A stretch of DNA of 64,000 nt from FEN-1191 sp036490715 (GTDB taxonomy: Bacteria > Pseudomonadota > Gammaproteobacteria > Steroidobacterales > Steroidobacteraceae): positions 124,001 through 188,000 of the forward strand of contig DASXDL010000037.1 in the NCBI GenBank assembly GCA_036490715.1, read 5' to 3'. The notes under the pieces were generated by a model, which made no database searches, had not been told where the DNA came from, and worked only from the letters and a program-made list of their open reading frames with translations. The position numbers and the translations under genes are program-made. This document shows positions 25,125-34,488 of this stretch, piece by piece (within the stretch, counting starts at the first letter, position 1; each line of letters starts with the position of its first letter).

Positions 25125-26156
25125 ATGCTGTTTGAACAGATTGCCTCGGGCGGATGCCGTTCCTATCTGGTCGGCTGCCCGGAAAGCCGCGCGGCCGCGC
25201 TGATCGATCCGGAGCTCAGCCAGATCGATCGCTACCTTGCTCTCGCAGCCCAGCACGGGGTACGGATTCGCTACGCGATCGATACGCACACGCACGCTGA
25301 TCACTTCTCGGCGACGCGTGAGCTCGCCGGTCGACTGGATGTGCCGATAGTGATGCACCAGTCGAGTCCGGCGCCATTCGTCGATATGCGCGTCGGCGAC
25401 GGTGAATCGATCATGCTCGGCCGGCTGCGCATCAACGTCACGCATACTCCCGGGCATACCCGTGATTCAATGAGCCTGCGCGTCGAGCAGCGCCTGTTCA
25501 CCGGCGACACGCTGCTGATCGGAGCGACCGGTCGCACCGACCTGCCGACCGGCGATCCGGAAGCGCTGCACGAGAGTCTGTTCAATCACATTCTCAAGTT
25601 CGATCCTGCATTTGAGGTCTATCCGGCACACGAATACAAGAACCGCAGCCACACCACCTTGGCGCAGGAGCTTCAACAGAACCCGCGCCTGCAGAAGCGC
25701 GAGCGCGCGGAGTTCGTCGACATGATGCGGCACCTGGACCTGTCCATGCCGACGCATCTGACCGAGGCGCTGCGTACCAACCTGTCGGGTGGCAAGACGG
25801 TCATGCAACTCCTGGCCGAAGCCTCGGCCATCGTTGCGTTCATGTCGCTGGAGGAACTCAAGAGCCGAATCGACGCTCGCGACACCGAGCTCATCATCCT
25901 CGACGTTCGCGAGCGCGATGCCTTTGGCGGCGGCCACATCGAGGGTGCGCGACTATTGCCGCGCGGTCAGCTGGAACTGCGCGTCAACGACGAGCTACCC
26001 GATCCAACGCGCCGCATTCTCACGATCTGCGAATTCGGGCGCATCTCCACGCTGGCTGCCGCAACGTTGCGCCAGCTCGGATTCCAGCGCGCCATTGCGC
26101 TGGATGGCGGCATGAAGGCCTGGCGCGAGGCGGGCTATCCGGTGGTCAGCGGCTGA
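25125..26156 (+). CDS. Persulfide dioxygenase-like MBL hydrolase fused to rhodanese
   Basis: 343 aa. Residues 1-about 230 form an ETHE1-like metallo-beta-lactamase domain (THTHADHFS metal motif, HTPGHTRDS, FTGDTLLIGATGRTDLPTG, YPAHEY). Residues about 245-343 form a rhodanese domain with its active Cys in TICEFGRIS. Such fusions oxidise glutathione persulfide to sulfite and shuttle sulfane sulfur. The active loop CEFGRI differs from the common CRxGxR pattern, so sulfurtransferase activity may differ. A Shine-Dalgarno AGGGGG lies before the ATG. The gene may be cotranscribed with the M28 gene 57 bp upstream. Confidence 0.92.
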   Translation: MLFEQIASGGCRSYLVGCPESRAAALIDPELSQIDRYLALAAQHGVRIRYAIDTHTHADHFSATRELAGRLDVPIVMHQSSPAPFVDMRVGDGESIMLGRLRINVTHTPGHTRDSMSLRVEQRLFTGDTLLIGATGRTDLPTGDPEALHESLFNHILKFDPAFEVYPAHEYKNRSHTTLAQELQQNPRLQKRERAEFVDMMRHLDLSMPTHLTEALRTNLSGGKTVMQLLAEASAIVAFMSLEELKSRIDARDTELIILDVRERDAFGGGHIEGARLLPRGQLELRVNDELPDPTRRILTICEFGRISTLAAATLRQLGFQRAIALDGGMKAWREAGYPVVSG

Positions 26157-26319
26157 TCTAAGGCTTTGACAGCAGGTCCGGCTTGCCGGTATCAAGGTGT
26201 GTGGCCGAAGACGGGCTACAGCGCCGGCCAGACCTGCCTCGCGTCCTACTTCATCAGCCCGACGGTTGTTCGATACTCCGCTGCCGCGCATCTGCCTGGC
26301 GAGACTCAAAGTCGACCGT

Positions 26320-27834
26320 ATGCACCTCCCAGGGCAATCCCTGTCAGGATTTATCGCTCTGAGCTTGGTGCTCGCCGCCCCGGCGGCTGCCGATTCCGAC
26401 TCTTCTGACAATGCGCCGACGGCCTTCAACGCCCGCGAACCGACGCCCCAGTCGGACTGGGGCAGCGGGGATGCGCACAGTTTTCTGCTGCCGGCGATCG
26501 AGATTCCGACCTATGAGTTGCTGCTGAATCGTTTCGACTACTACGCGATGGATCGATCGACCTACCCGCTGCCCTGGTCGAACCTGCGCGCCAATCTGCA
26601 TCGCTCCTGGGTGATTGATGACGACAAATTCTCCACCAATCAGTTTCTGCATCCATATCAGGGCGCGATCTATCAGGGTCTGGCTCGCTCAGCCGGCCTG
26701 GATTTCTGGCAGGCCTCGGCCTATGCGTTCGCCGGCAGCCTGCTGTGGGAGGAGACCGGGGAAAACACCGCCCCGTCGATCAACGACCAGATCGCGACCG
26801 GAATCGGCGGCAATTTCTACGGCGAACCGTTGTTCCGGATGGCCAGTCTGCTGCTCGAATCCGGAGGCCAGGGCGCGCCTGGTTGGTGGCGCGAACTAGG
26901 GGCCGCGATCATCTCGCCTCCGACCGGCTTCAATCGCCTGGTGTATGGCGACCGCTTTGCGCCGGTGTTTCCAAGTTACGATCCGGCGGTCTTCACCCGC
27001 ATCGACATCAGCGGCAACCTCAGTACGCATTACCAGTCGAACATCAATGTCAATGCCGACCCCAGTGCTCCACCCAGTGCCCAGACCCTACAGCGCGCCC
27101 GCGGCGCGGCCTCGCTGGCCGTAGGCTACGGGCTGCCGGGCAAGCCTGGTTACACCTACGATCGGCCGTTTGACTACTTCAATTTTGAGCTCACGCTGGA
27201 TACCGCGAACGCGGTGGAATCCATGTTCAGTCGCGGGCTGCTGCTGGGCGATGAGTATCAGGCCGGCGACAGCTACCGTGGTCTATGGGGGCTGTATGGG
27301 ATCTACGACTACAACGCGCCCAATATTTTTCGCGTTTCCAATACCGCCGGTGCCGTTGGAACGGTGTCGCAGTGGTGGCTAACCCGCCAGGTTGCGCTGC
27401 AAGGCACCGCATTGATTGGGGTAGGTTACGCCGGCGGCGGCGTCGTCCGCGGCGCCGGGGTAGCAGCCAGCGGAACGCTTGGTGAGGGCCAACGCAACTA
27501 TCACTACGGGCTCGCCCCGGAATCGATCCTGGCCTCGCGGCTGATCTTTGGAGACCGCGCGGCAATCGATGCCACCGGACGCGGCTACTACATCAGTAAG
27601 GTCGCCGCCTCCGAGAGTACTGGAAGTGAGACCATCGACCGCTTCGACGTCGTCTTTACGCTGCGCGTCTACGGTCTGCACGGCCTGACGGTGCGTTATT
27701 CGGGATCGACCCGTGACGGCCGCTATGTCGGGCTGCCCGACTCGCATCAGAGTGTCCGCACCATCAGCATTGGCTACACGCTGCTGGGACACACGCGATT
27801 TGGCGCGGTCGACTGGCGACCCGGCAACCAATGA
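26320..27834 (+). CDS. DUF3943 domain-containing protein
   Basis: 504 aa with a signal peptide (FIALSLVLAAPAAADS). The DUF3943 core is clear: RSWVIDDDKFSTNQFLHPYQ, GAIYQGLARSAGLDFWQA and GSLLWEETGE, then NDQIATGIGG. The C-terminal half has alternating polar and hydrophobic strands and ends in GYTLLGHTRFG, suggesting an outer-membrane beta-barrel. Function unknown. The ATG at 26320 is preferred because the signal peptide starts there. It converges on the FAD monooxygenase gene across a small hairpin. Confidence 0.87.
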   Translation: MHLPGQSLSGFIALSLVLAAPAAADSDSSDNAPTAFNAREPTPQSDWGSGDAHSFLLPAIEIPTYELLLNRFDYYAMDRSTYPLPWSNLRANLHRSWVIDDDKFSTNQFLHPYQGAIYQGLARSAGLDFWQASAYAFAGSLLWEETGENTAPSINDQIATGIGGNFYGEPLFRMASLLLESGGQGAPGWWRELGAAIISPPTGFNRLVYGDRFAPVFPSYDPAVFTRIDISGNLSTHYQSNINVNADPSAPPSAQTLQRARGAASLAVGYGLPGKPGYTYDRPFDYFNFELTLDTANAVESMFSRGLLLGDEYQAGDSYRGLWGLYGIYDYNAPNIFRVSNTAGAVGTVSQWWLTRQVALQGTALIGVGYAGGGVVRGAGVAASGTLGEGQRNYHYGLAPESILASRLIFGDRAAIDATGRGYYISKVAASESTGSETIDRFDVVFTLRVYGLHGLTVRYSGSTRDGRYVGLPDSHQSVRTISIGYTLLGHTRFGAVDWRPGNQ

Positions 27835-27843
27835 TCACAAAGA

Positions 27844-27861
27844 GCGCTGCTAGAGCAGCGC
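27844..27861. terminator. Hairpin between convergent DUF3943 and FAD-monooxygenase genes
   Basis: GCGCTGCTAGAGCAGCGC is a perfect inverted repeat that folds as a 6-bp GC-rich stem with a 6-base loop, spanning the stop codon of the minus-strand gene. On the minus strand a short TCTTTG follows; the plus side has no T-run. It may act as a weak bidirectional terminator. Confidence 0.35.
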
Positions 27862-29028
27862 GGGCGATTCCAGCGACTTGGTGAACATCAATCGCTGCAG
27901 CAGAAATTCCTGGTCGGTCGCGAGCCGCCTCAGGCCGACCAGCGCCTCTTCTAGTTTCGCGCCGCCGCCATTCGCGTGATAGATGAGACGCTTGTTGGCG
28001 GTCGCCTGTGGCGAGATGCGATTGAGAAACAGGTCGCGGCGGATCTCCGCATAGCGATCCAGTACCGCAGCATCGGCGCCGTCCAGGACGACGGCGCTGA
28101 GTGCCGGATACAGCGCATAACTGTCGAACAAGCCCGAGGTCAGGCCGAGGCCGCCGGTCGGATTGGTTACGTGCGCCGCATCACCGGCCAGCACCACGCG
28201 CCCCAGGCGATAGCTTGGCGTCGAGCGCTGATGCATGCGGTAAGGCGAGGCCCGTTCGAGTTCATACCGGTCGCCGCCGGGCAGGATCGCCTCATACGTC
28301 TGCGGCACCCGCTCTAGAAAGCTAGCCTCTGGCAGTGTCGCATCTTCCATATACGTGCAGCGCCAAAGTCCTTCGTTATTCAGGACCGCGATGACCGCGC
28401 CGAATCGATCGTCGATGACGAAGGTCGCGCGCGCATAGCCGTGGTGCTCGAAATCGTAATAGACATTGGTCGCCACGAAGCGCTCTGGCCAGGTCATGCC
28501 TTCGAATGGCAGTCCGAGCAGCCGCCGTACGCTGCTTGCCGCGCCGTCCGCGCCAACGAGCCACTTGCTCCGCAGCTCCTCGGTGCTGCCCCGGCTCGCC
28601 ACCGACAGCGTTACTCCACCCGCATCCTGGCGCAACCCCGTGAGCCTGGTGTCGAAGCGGACCGTGGCGTTCGCAAAGCCCGCGAGCTGTCGCCTGGCAA
28701 TGTCCGCCAGGCGATGCTGCCCAAGATGCAAGTTGTAGGGGTGTGCGGCGTGCCCTTCGAGCACCGCCATGGAATAGGCGATGCGCTCGCCGGTACGTAA
28801 CACCAGATAGGTGTAGTCCTGCTTTCGCACCCCGGCGGCCTCGGCGTGCTGCAGCATGCCCAGGCGTTCCAGACCGTCGAGAACCGACCAGTGGTACACC
28901 GCGGCCCGCGGCGAGTCGATGATCTGCGGTTCAGCTTCCAGAACCGTCACGCGCACACCGGCCTGCGCCAGTCCCAGGGCATTGATGAAACCCGTGGGAC
29001 CGCCGCCGATAACGATCACGTCTTCCAT
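27850..29028 (-). CDS. FAD-dependent monooxygenase (PHBH/UbiH class)
   Basis: 392-residue class A flavin monooxygenase. VIVIGGGPTGFINALGLAQA at the N-terminus binds the FAD dinucleotide, WLVGADGAASSVRRLLG carries the DG motif and VVLAGDAAHVTNPTGGLGL the GD motif. It would hydroxylate an aromatic or similar ring compound using NAD(P)H and oxygen; the substrate is unknown. It is transcribed divergently from the membrane spermidine-synthase-like gene with only 33 bp between starts, so the two probably share promoter DNA. Confidence 0.92.
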   Translation of the reverse strand: MEDVIVIGGGPTGFINALGLAQAGVRVTVLEAEPQIIDSPRAAVYHWSVLDGLERLGMLQHAEAAGVRKQDYTYLVLRTGERIAYSMAVLEGHAAHPYNLHLGQHRLADIARRQLAGFANATVRFDTRLTGLRQDAGGVTLSVASRGSTEELRSKWLVGADGAASSVRRLLGLPFEGMTWPERFVATNVYYDFEHHGYARATFVIDDRFGAVIAVLNNEGLWRCTYMEDATLPEASFLERVPQTYEAILPGGDRYELERASPYRMHQRSTPSYRLGRVVLAGDAAHVTNPTGGLGLTSGLFDSYALYPALSAVVLDGADAAVLDRYAEIRRDLFLNRISPQATANKRLIYHANGGGAKLEEALVGLRRLATDQEFLLQRLMFTKSLESPALL

Positions 29029-29061
29029 TAAACTGCCGATACTACGCCCCGAGGAGCGGCG

Positions 29062-31428
29062 ATGATTCGAGTATTTCTGGCCTACGGGTTGTCGGGCTTC
29101 GTCGCGCTGGGTTACCAGGTCGTATGGTTCCGGCTGTTCCCCGACTGGTTCGGCTCGACCAGCCTGAGCTTCGCTCTGGTCGTTTGTAATTTCATTGGCG
29201 GTCTGGGTGTCGGCTCACTGGCCAGCGGTTCGGTCACTCGCTGGATTGCCCGTACCGCAGGGCTGACGGATGCCTTGCGTCTGTATGGGTTGATCGAATT
29301 GCTGACCGCCGCGTCGGCCGGGTTGACGCTGCTCGCCAGCCATCTGCCGCCCGATCTGTGGGGCAGTTTTCCTTATCACCTGCAAGATCAAATCTGGGTA
29401 CAGGATGCGGGATACCGCTTTGGTCAAGTGGCGGTAGCGATGAGCTGCGTATTCATCCCCTGCTTCTTCATGGGAACGACGTTCCCGCTGCTCTCGCAAT
29501 TGTTCCTGGATGCACCCGGCGGCGCGCGCGTGCCGGCGGCCCTGTATGGCTGGAATACATTTGGCGCCTGCGCGGGGGTAGTCGCGTGCCAGTTCCTGCT
29601 GCTGCCGCTGATTGGCCACAGTTCCACCTTCTGGCTGATGCTCGGTCTGAACCTTTGCATAGCGGCATTTTTTCTCATCACTGGACGCGCTCACACGCCA
29701 GCGGCCGCGCTCATACCCAGCGGTCCCGGCAAGTACCCCGACCCGATCGTCGCCTCCAACTCTACTGGCCTCGCGCTGCTTTTGACCTGCGCGCTCATCG
29801 GCGGCCTGCTCGGCGGCGCGCTCGAGGGCGACATGTTCAAGCGCATCAATCTGGTAGTCAGCAACAGCCCCGGTGCACTGGGCCCGGCGATCTCGTTCTG
29901 GGCGATTCTGGCCATATTTCTGTCGAGCACGTTGGTCTGGCGCATGACTCGATTACGGCTGCTGCACATCAAGATCGCGTTCGTCGTCGCCGCGCTTTAC
30001 TACTACATCGCCTGGCTGCTGATGTATCCGACTCTCGTTGCCAGGCTGGAAGCGCGTTACGTCCCGACCAACCACATGGGCATGATCAACAACTTCCCCG
30101 ACAGCATCGTGGAGCTGTTCGCCTTCGTCGGCGGCTGCGTATTCGTCCCATACCTGCTGATTTCTCTGCTGCTGCCCTATGTATGCAACCAGGTGCAAAG
30201 ACGTCGCATGCATCTTGGGCTTGCGTACGCACTGAACACGTTCGCGTTCTGCATCGGTTTGATCGTGTTTACGATTGTGGCGCCGCGAGTGGACATCTTC
30301 TATTCGCTGAAGTTGTTGTGGGTACTCGTGGGCTGCGGCGTGGCGCTGCTGCTTTCGCTGTCTGTGAGTCGCGCATTCAACTGGTGGCGGCCGGCGATTG
30401 CGGCGACCGCAGTCATCGCGGGATGCATGGTTACGCCGGCGGAATTCGATACCAGCTATCTGATGCCCAATAGCCCACAGACGCGCTACCCCGTCTCTGA
30501 CCTGAAGAGCAATGGCACCGACACCAGCTTCGTCGTCAAGGAACCAGCGGGCGCGTTTCTATATTTTGGCAACACGTCCATGTCGGGCACGGTCCTTCCC
30601 TCGCAGGTCTACATGCGCCTGATGGCGCATGTACCGCTGATGCTCCAGGAGAATCCGGTTAGCGCATTGGTAATTTGTTTTGGCGTTGGCAACACCGCTT
30701 CGGCAATCGCCACGCATGACCGCATTCGCCACATCGACCTGGTGGACCTGAATCGCAACGTGTTCGCAACCGCGCCGGCATTCGCCGCCACGAACTTTGA
30801 GGTCTACAAGGATCCGCGGGTAAGGTTGATCAACGATGATGGCCGCAGTTACCTGCGGTTATCGCGCCAGTCTTACGATCTGATCACCAGCGAGCCACCG
30901 CCGCCGATGCAGGCCGGCGTGTATCGACTGTATTCGCGGGAGTACTACCAGGACGCGCTCGCTCATCTGACTCCCACCGGCATGATGACCCAGTGGCTGC
31001 CGGTGTATCAGATGCCGCCTCAGGCGGCCGACGAGGCGATCGCCGCGTTCGTGTCGGTGTTTCCTCACACCCTGATGTACTCTGGAATCAGTCAGGAATT
31101 CATACTCCTGGGTAGTCGCCAACCAATCCAGATCGACCGTCTCTGGCAGCGTTTCCCACAGGCCGGGCCAGCGCGGGCAGATCTCGACGCAATCTATGTT
31201 GACACGCCTGCAAAGCTCGGACTGCGGATCGTGCGCACAAACGCGGAGCTGCGCCGCGACTACCTCGGAGCCAGAGTTATTAGTGATCAGCACAATGATC
31301 TGGAACAGATGTTTCTGACGACCAACGCCGCAGCGGTCCGCTATGACCCCCTGGAAGTGTTGGCATGGCTGCGCGTCGAGGCACCGCAAATGGCGGTCGC
31401 GGTTGCGCCCACTCTCAGCCGGCCGTGA
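29062..31428 (+). CDS. Polytopic membrane protein fused to a spermidine-synthase-like domain
   Basis: 788 aa. Residues 1-about 460 hold about 10-12 transmembrane segments (MGTTFPLLSQLF, LYGWNTFGACAGVVACQFLL). Residues about 500-720 form a Rossmann-fold spermidine-synthase-like domain with ICFGVGNTASAIATHDRIRH, DLVDLNRNV, INDDGRSYL and YDLITSEPPPPMQAGVYRLY. The Asp that deprotonates the amine in true spermidine synthases is replaced in the SEPPPP segment, so aminopropyl transfer is doubtful; it may bind SAM or related ligands at the membrane. GAGGAG five bases before the ATG fixes the start. Confidence 0.85.
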   Translation: MIRVFLAYGLSGFVALGYQVVWFRLFPDWFGSTSLSFALVVCNFIGGLGVGSLASGSVTRWIARTAGLTDALRLYGLIELLTAASAGLTLLASHLPPDLWGSFPYHLQDQIWVQDAGYRFGQVAVAMSCVFIPCFFMGTTFPLLSQLFLDAPGGARVPAALYGWNTFGACAGVVACQFLLLPLIGHSSTFWLMLGLNLCIAAFFLITGRAHTPAAALIPSGPGKYPDPIVASNSTGLALLLTCALIGGLLGGALEGDMFKRINLVVSNSPGALGPAISFWAILAIFLSSTLVWRMTRLRLLHIKIAFVVAALYYYIAWLLMYPTLVARLEARYVPTNHMGMINNFPDSIVELFAFVGGCVFVPYLLISLLLPYVCNQVQRRRMHLGLAYALNTFAFCIGLIVFTIVAPRVDIFYSLKLLWVLVGCGVALLLSLSVSRAFNWWRPAIAATAVIAGCMVTPAEFDTSYLMPNSPQTRYPVSDLKSNGTDTSFVVKEPAGAFLYFGNTSMSGTVLPSQVYMRLMAHVPLMLQENPVSALVICFGVGNTASAIATHDRIRHIDLVDLNRNVFATAPAFAATNFEVYKDPRVRLINDDGRSYLRLSRQSYDLITSEPPPPMQAGVYRLYSREYYQDALAHLTPTGMMTQWLPVYQMPPQAADEAIAAFVSVFPHTLMYSGISQEFILLGSRQPIQIDRLWQRFPQAGPARADLDAIYVDTPAKLGLRIVRTNAELRRDYLGARVISDQHNDLEQMFLTTNAAAVRYDPLEVLAWLRVEAPQMAVAVAPTLSRP

Positions 31429-31624
31429 CTACGGGCCATGCCTTCCGGCCGTCGTTATAACCGCGCGAAGTCGAACCACGCCCCTCAGCCCTGATCCTGG
31501 CAATGGCCGCCGTGAAGTCATAGTCTCATCAGCCCACTTGGTCGTCTCACCTTGGCTTGGGCTACACTGAAGACTCATTGAAGTAGTTCGGCCTCTCTAA
31601 AACTGGGAGCTCGAGGAACCGAAC

Positions 31625-32830
31625 ATGATTGACGCGCGTAGCGGCCAGCCTGTCACTACCGGCAGTGTCGAAGCTGCTCAACAGTATCAGCTGGCTGTTG
31701 ATCACATCCTTGGCTCTGAGACGGGCGCAGCTGAAGCCCTCGATCGGGCTTTGGCGCTGGACGCCGATCTCGCTCTGGCCCTAGCGGCACGCTACATGCT
31801 GGCCAAAGACGCCAAGTCAGCGGACGCCGATGTCTTCAAAAAGCGAGCGCTCGAGGCGGCACAAGCCGTGCTGCCCTGGGAGCGTGCCCACATCCTCGCG
31901 CTCTTTGCCCTGCTTGAAGACCCCTATTCGAACCTGGCAGCGACCGAGGCCCACATCGCTGGCAATCCCCGTGACCTGCTGGTCATCTCACAACTTTGTG
32001 GTTACCTGATCTTTTTCGGCGGTGCGCGCAAGCTTGAGCGCGTTCTAAGTATCATGGAATTGGTCGATCCAGGTTTGGAGGATGACTGGGCGTGTCTCGT
32101 GCGCCTCGGGTTTGCGGTCAGTGAGGCCGGCGATCGGAACCGTGGTCGTGCACTTGTCGAGCGCGCACTGCGCCAGCGGCCGCAGGCGCCCTACGTTATC
32201 CACGGCTATGCTCATGTATTGCACGATCAGGGCAAGCCCGAAGAGTCGCTCGACTTGCTGGGTCACTGGCTAAACGAACACCGCCAGTCGGCAGAAGGCG
32301 GCGCAATGTATGGTCACGTTCAGTGGCATCTAGCGCTGGCGGAATGGCAGTTGGGCTTGGCCCAGCAGGCGTGGCAGCGCTACGAGCGATACTGTGCCCC
32401 CGAGACCACTCGTTGTGGTCCGGTGCTGACTCTGGCCGATTGCGGCGGTTTTCTATTGCGCGAGTATCTGCGAACAGGAACTACCCGTCCGGTGTCGGCT
32501 GCAGTTGCTGCCTTGTCCGAGCGCTTCAGCTCCATGCTTTCGCATCCGTTCATAGCGCTGCATCTTGCCGGGATTCAGGCATCAGCCGGCGATCTGACCT
32601 CACTGGAGCAAAGCAGGGCGGTCATTGTGGCCAAGGAGCCCAGCGATCAGACGCGGCTGTCGCTGTGTCTGGTCGATGCTATCGGTCAATTTGCCAGGGG
32701 ACAGTACGCCGATGTGGCCGAATCATTGAAATTGGTTTCGGCAGACCAGCGCATTAGCGTGGGTGGAAGTCGGGTTGAACGCATGCTGATTGATCTGCTT
32801 GAGGCCAGAGCAGTTGAGCTGGCTGCGTAG
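31625..32830 (+). CDS. TTC38-like tetratricopeptide protein
   Basis: 401 aa, helical throughout. ALDRALALDADLALALAARY, PYVIHGYAHVLHDQGKPEES and GGAMYGHVQWHLALAEWQLG match the tetratricopeptide repeat protein 38 family, found in bacteria and animals and of unknown function. No signal peptide or membrane segment is present, so it should be cytosolic. GAGGA before the ATG supports the start. It is monocistronic, with 196 bp upstream containing a possible TACACT -10 box near 31563. Confidence 0.85.
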   Translation: MIDARSGQPVTTGSVEAAQQYQLAVDHILGSETGAAEALDRALALDADLALALAARYMLAKDAKSADADVFKKRALEAAQAVLPWERAHILALFALLEDPYSNLAATEAHIAGNPRDLLVISQLCGYLIFFGGARKLERVLSIMELVDPGLEDDWACLVRLGFAVSEAGDRNRGRALVERALRQRPQAPYVIHGYAHVLHDQGKPEESLDLLGHWLNEHRQSAEGGAMYGHVQWHLALAEWQLGLAQQAWQRYERYCAPETTRCGPVLTLADCGGFLLREYLRTGTTRPVSAAVAALSERFSSMLSHPFIALHLAGIQASAGDLTSLEQSRAVIVAKEPSDQTRLSLCLVDAIGQFARGQYADVAESLKLVSADQRISVGGSRVERMLIDLLEARAVELAA

Positions 32831-32986
32831 CCACGTGTCCACCGGCTCGATTAGGTCTACCTTGTCCACGGAATTCCTGGAATCGCGCGGCGGGCTTCGG
32901 CCGGAAGTGGTCGGTCGGACTGAGTTCTCGAGTTTCCCGATAGCGGCCAGTGACTCGAACCCACTTGCGCTGACATACTTGGACGC

Positions 32987-33163
32987 GTGATCGAAATGCC
33001 TAGAAATATCTATGTGGCGGTTTATATCTTGATATTGATAGCGGTCATCGTTGGCGTCGACTTACTTTTCTTTAAGAATCGATTCTGGGAACGGCTGATG
33101 GTGAATATCGGCATGGTCCTCGTGTTTGCAGCCTTCTATTTGAGATTTTTTAAGTACCCGTAG
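32987..33163 (+). CDS. Small two-helix membrane protein, 58 aa
   Basis: A short gene starting at GTG 32987 (or ATG 32996) and ending at TAG 33161-33163. The product has two hydrophobic segments, IYVAVYILILIAVIVGVDLL and MVNIGMVLVFAAFYL, joined by a short loop with FFKNRFWERL. The protein-like amphipathic loop, the RFFKYP end and the coherent hydrophobic blocks argue that it is real. The DNA is visibly more A+T-rich than neighbouring genes. No strong Shine-Dalgarno is seen. Function unknown; it resembles small inner-membrane proteins conserved in gammaproteobacteria. Confidence 0.72.
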   Translation: MIEMPRNIYVAVYILILIAVIVGVDLLFFKNRFWERLMVNIGMVLVFAAFYLRFFKYP

Positions 33164-33295
33164 GCGAACTACCGCGGCGCGAGCTGGTTGGCTAACAACT
33201 CCATCGAGCCCGGCTTTTCCGCCCGCTTCTCTGCAGGTCAAACTGCGGCCTAGATCAGGCCCTCGGCTGCTGCGACGCCGCCTAATTGGTCTACG

Positions 33296-33736
33296 CTATG
33301 GGTGGAAAAGATCGCGAAGCTTGGAAAAGAATGATCTCGAGCGCATGTGCTTCAGCATTGCGGCCCATCTGTCTTCAGCGCGCAACTTACTCTTCAGCTG
33401 CTCCTCTTCCTTCGTCATCAGCTCAAGAACTCGCGTGTCTTCGTCGTGATCCAGCCAATACCCGTGCTCGTTTTCACAGAGTTCCATTTCAAGATCGTAG
33501 AAGCGATATCGGAACTTCTTGAGCAGAGAGTCACATTCCGGGCACTTATCTGTTGTCGGCGTCAATTCGACCACCAGCGTGCCCTTGGCATGCTCGCCGA
33601 AATCAAAGACCTCATCTTCAAGCTGATCGAGCTCTTGATGCTCCAACCACATACCCCTGCATGAAGGGCAAGAATTGATCTTCAGCTTGTGCCGAGTGAT
33701 CGGCGTCAGTTCGACGTTGCACTTAGGACATTTCAA
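33296..33736 (-). CDS. TFIIB-type zinc-ribbon protein
   Basis: 146 aa with two zinc ribbons: MKCPKCNVELTPI with CPSCRGMWLEHQELDQLE (residues 1-42), and KCPECDSLLKK with CENEHGYWLDHDE. The first is the zf-TFIIB family pattern C-x2-C...C-x2-CxGxWL. The acidic and basic C-terminal part (LMTKEEEQLKSKLRAEDRWA) is helical. Cytosolic; role unknown, possibly nucleic-acid or protein binding. Codon use is less GC-biased than in most of the window. Confidence 0.87.
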   Translation of the reverse strand: MKCPKCNVELTPITRHKLKINSCPSCRGMWLEHQELDQLEDEVFDFGEHAKGTLVVELTPTTDKCPECDSLLKKFRYRFYDLEMELCENEHGYWLDHDEDTRVLELMTKEEEQLKSKLRAEDRWAAMLKHMRSRSFFSKLRDLFHP

Positions 33737-33811
33737 ATGTGCCTCCGTTGGGCAGAACCGGCAATTCAGTCCCCTTTGACCTCCCGCAGAAAAAGACGGT
33801 AACTGCGCGGG

Positions 33812-34405
33812 CTACACTTTCTCCGGCTTCTGTAACTCCGCGGATTTGAATGTGACTCCGCACGAATGATCCGGGCAATAGCCGCCGGGATTCTTTGCCA
33901 GGTACTGCTGGTGATAGTCCTCCGCGTAGAAAAACGGTGGCGCCTTACCAATCTCCGTAGTAATGGCACCGAAGCGCGCCTTGGACAGCGATTGCTGAAA
34001 TGCCTGTTGGGAGCGCTCGGCCGCAGCCAGCTGCGAGTCGCTGGTGGCAAAGATCGCCGAGCGATATTGGGAACCTACATCGTTACCCTGACGCATGCCT
34101 TGGGTCGGATTGTGCGACTCCCAGAACACCTTGAGTAGATCATCGTAGCTGACCTGCTTGGGATCGAAGATCACCAGCACGCTCTCCGCATGGCCGGTGG
34201 TACCGCTGCAAACCTGCTGGTACGTGGGATCCTTGGTGTGACCGCCGGCGTAACCGACCGCGGTCGAGTACACGCCCGGGTGCTGCCAAAACTCCTTTTC
34301 TGCCCCCCAGAAACAGCCCATCGCGAAGAGAGCGCGCTCGAGCCCGTCGGGGAACGGTTCCTTGATCCTGTGGCCACTGACGAAGTGTGTGTCGGATACC
34401 TGCAT
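33812..34405 (-). CDS. msrA: Peptide-methionine (S)-S-oxide reductase
   Basis: 197 aa. Repairs methionine-S-sulfoxide in proteins using thioredoxin. The catalytic Cys is C31 in FAMGCFWGAEKEFW; GVYSTAVGYAGG, TGHAESVLVIFDP and NDVGSQYRSAIF are family hallmarks, and a C-terminal Cys pair in GGYCPDHSCG may resolve the disulfide. The ATG at 34405 has GAGGAA upstream. It is divergent from the small conserved gene at 34489. Confidence 0.95.
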   Translation of the reverse strand: MQVSDTHFVSGHRIKEPFPDGLERALFAMGCFWGAEKEFWQHPGVYSTAVGYAGGHTKDPTYQQVCSGTTGHAESVLVIFDPKQVSYDDLLKVFWESHNPTQGMRQGNDVGSQYRSAIFATSDSQLAAAERSQQAFQQSLSKARFGAITTEIGKAPPFFYAEDYHQQYLAKNPGGYCPDHSCGVTFKSAELQKPEKV

Positions 34406-34488
34406 GGGAATGGTTCCTCGCGCTAGCTTGCCGGTTACCGCTACAATCGGGTCGGTCGCGCCCAATTCAATCTTGCCGGTTCGCCACT

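Noticed and set aside
31545..31570. Sigma-70 promoter before the TTC38-like gene
   Set aside because: A TACACT -10 box is visible, but possible -35 boxes have poor match or spacing, so it is not listed as a feature.
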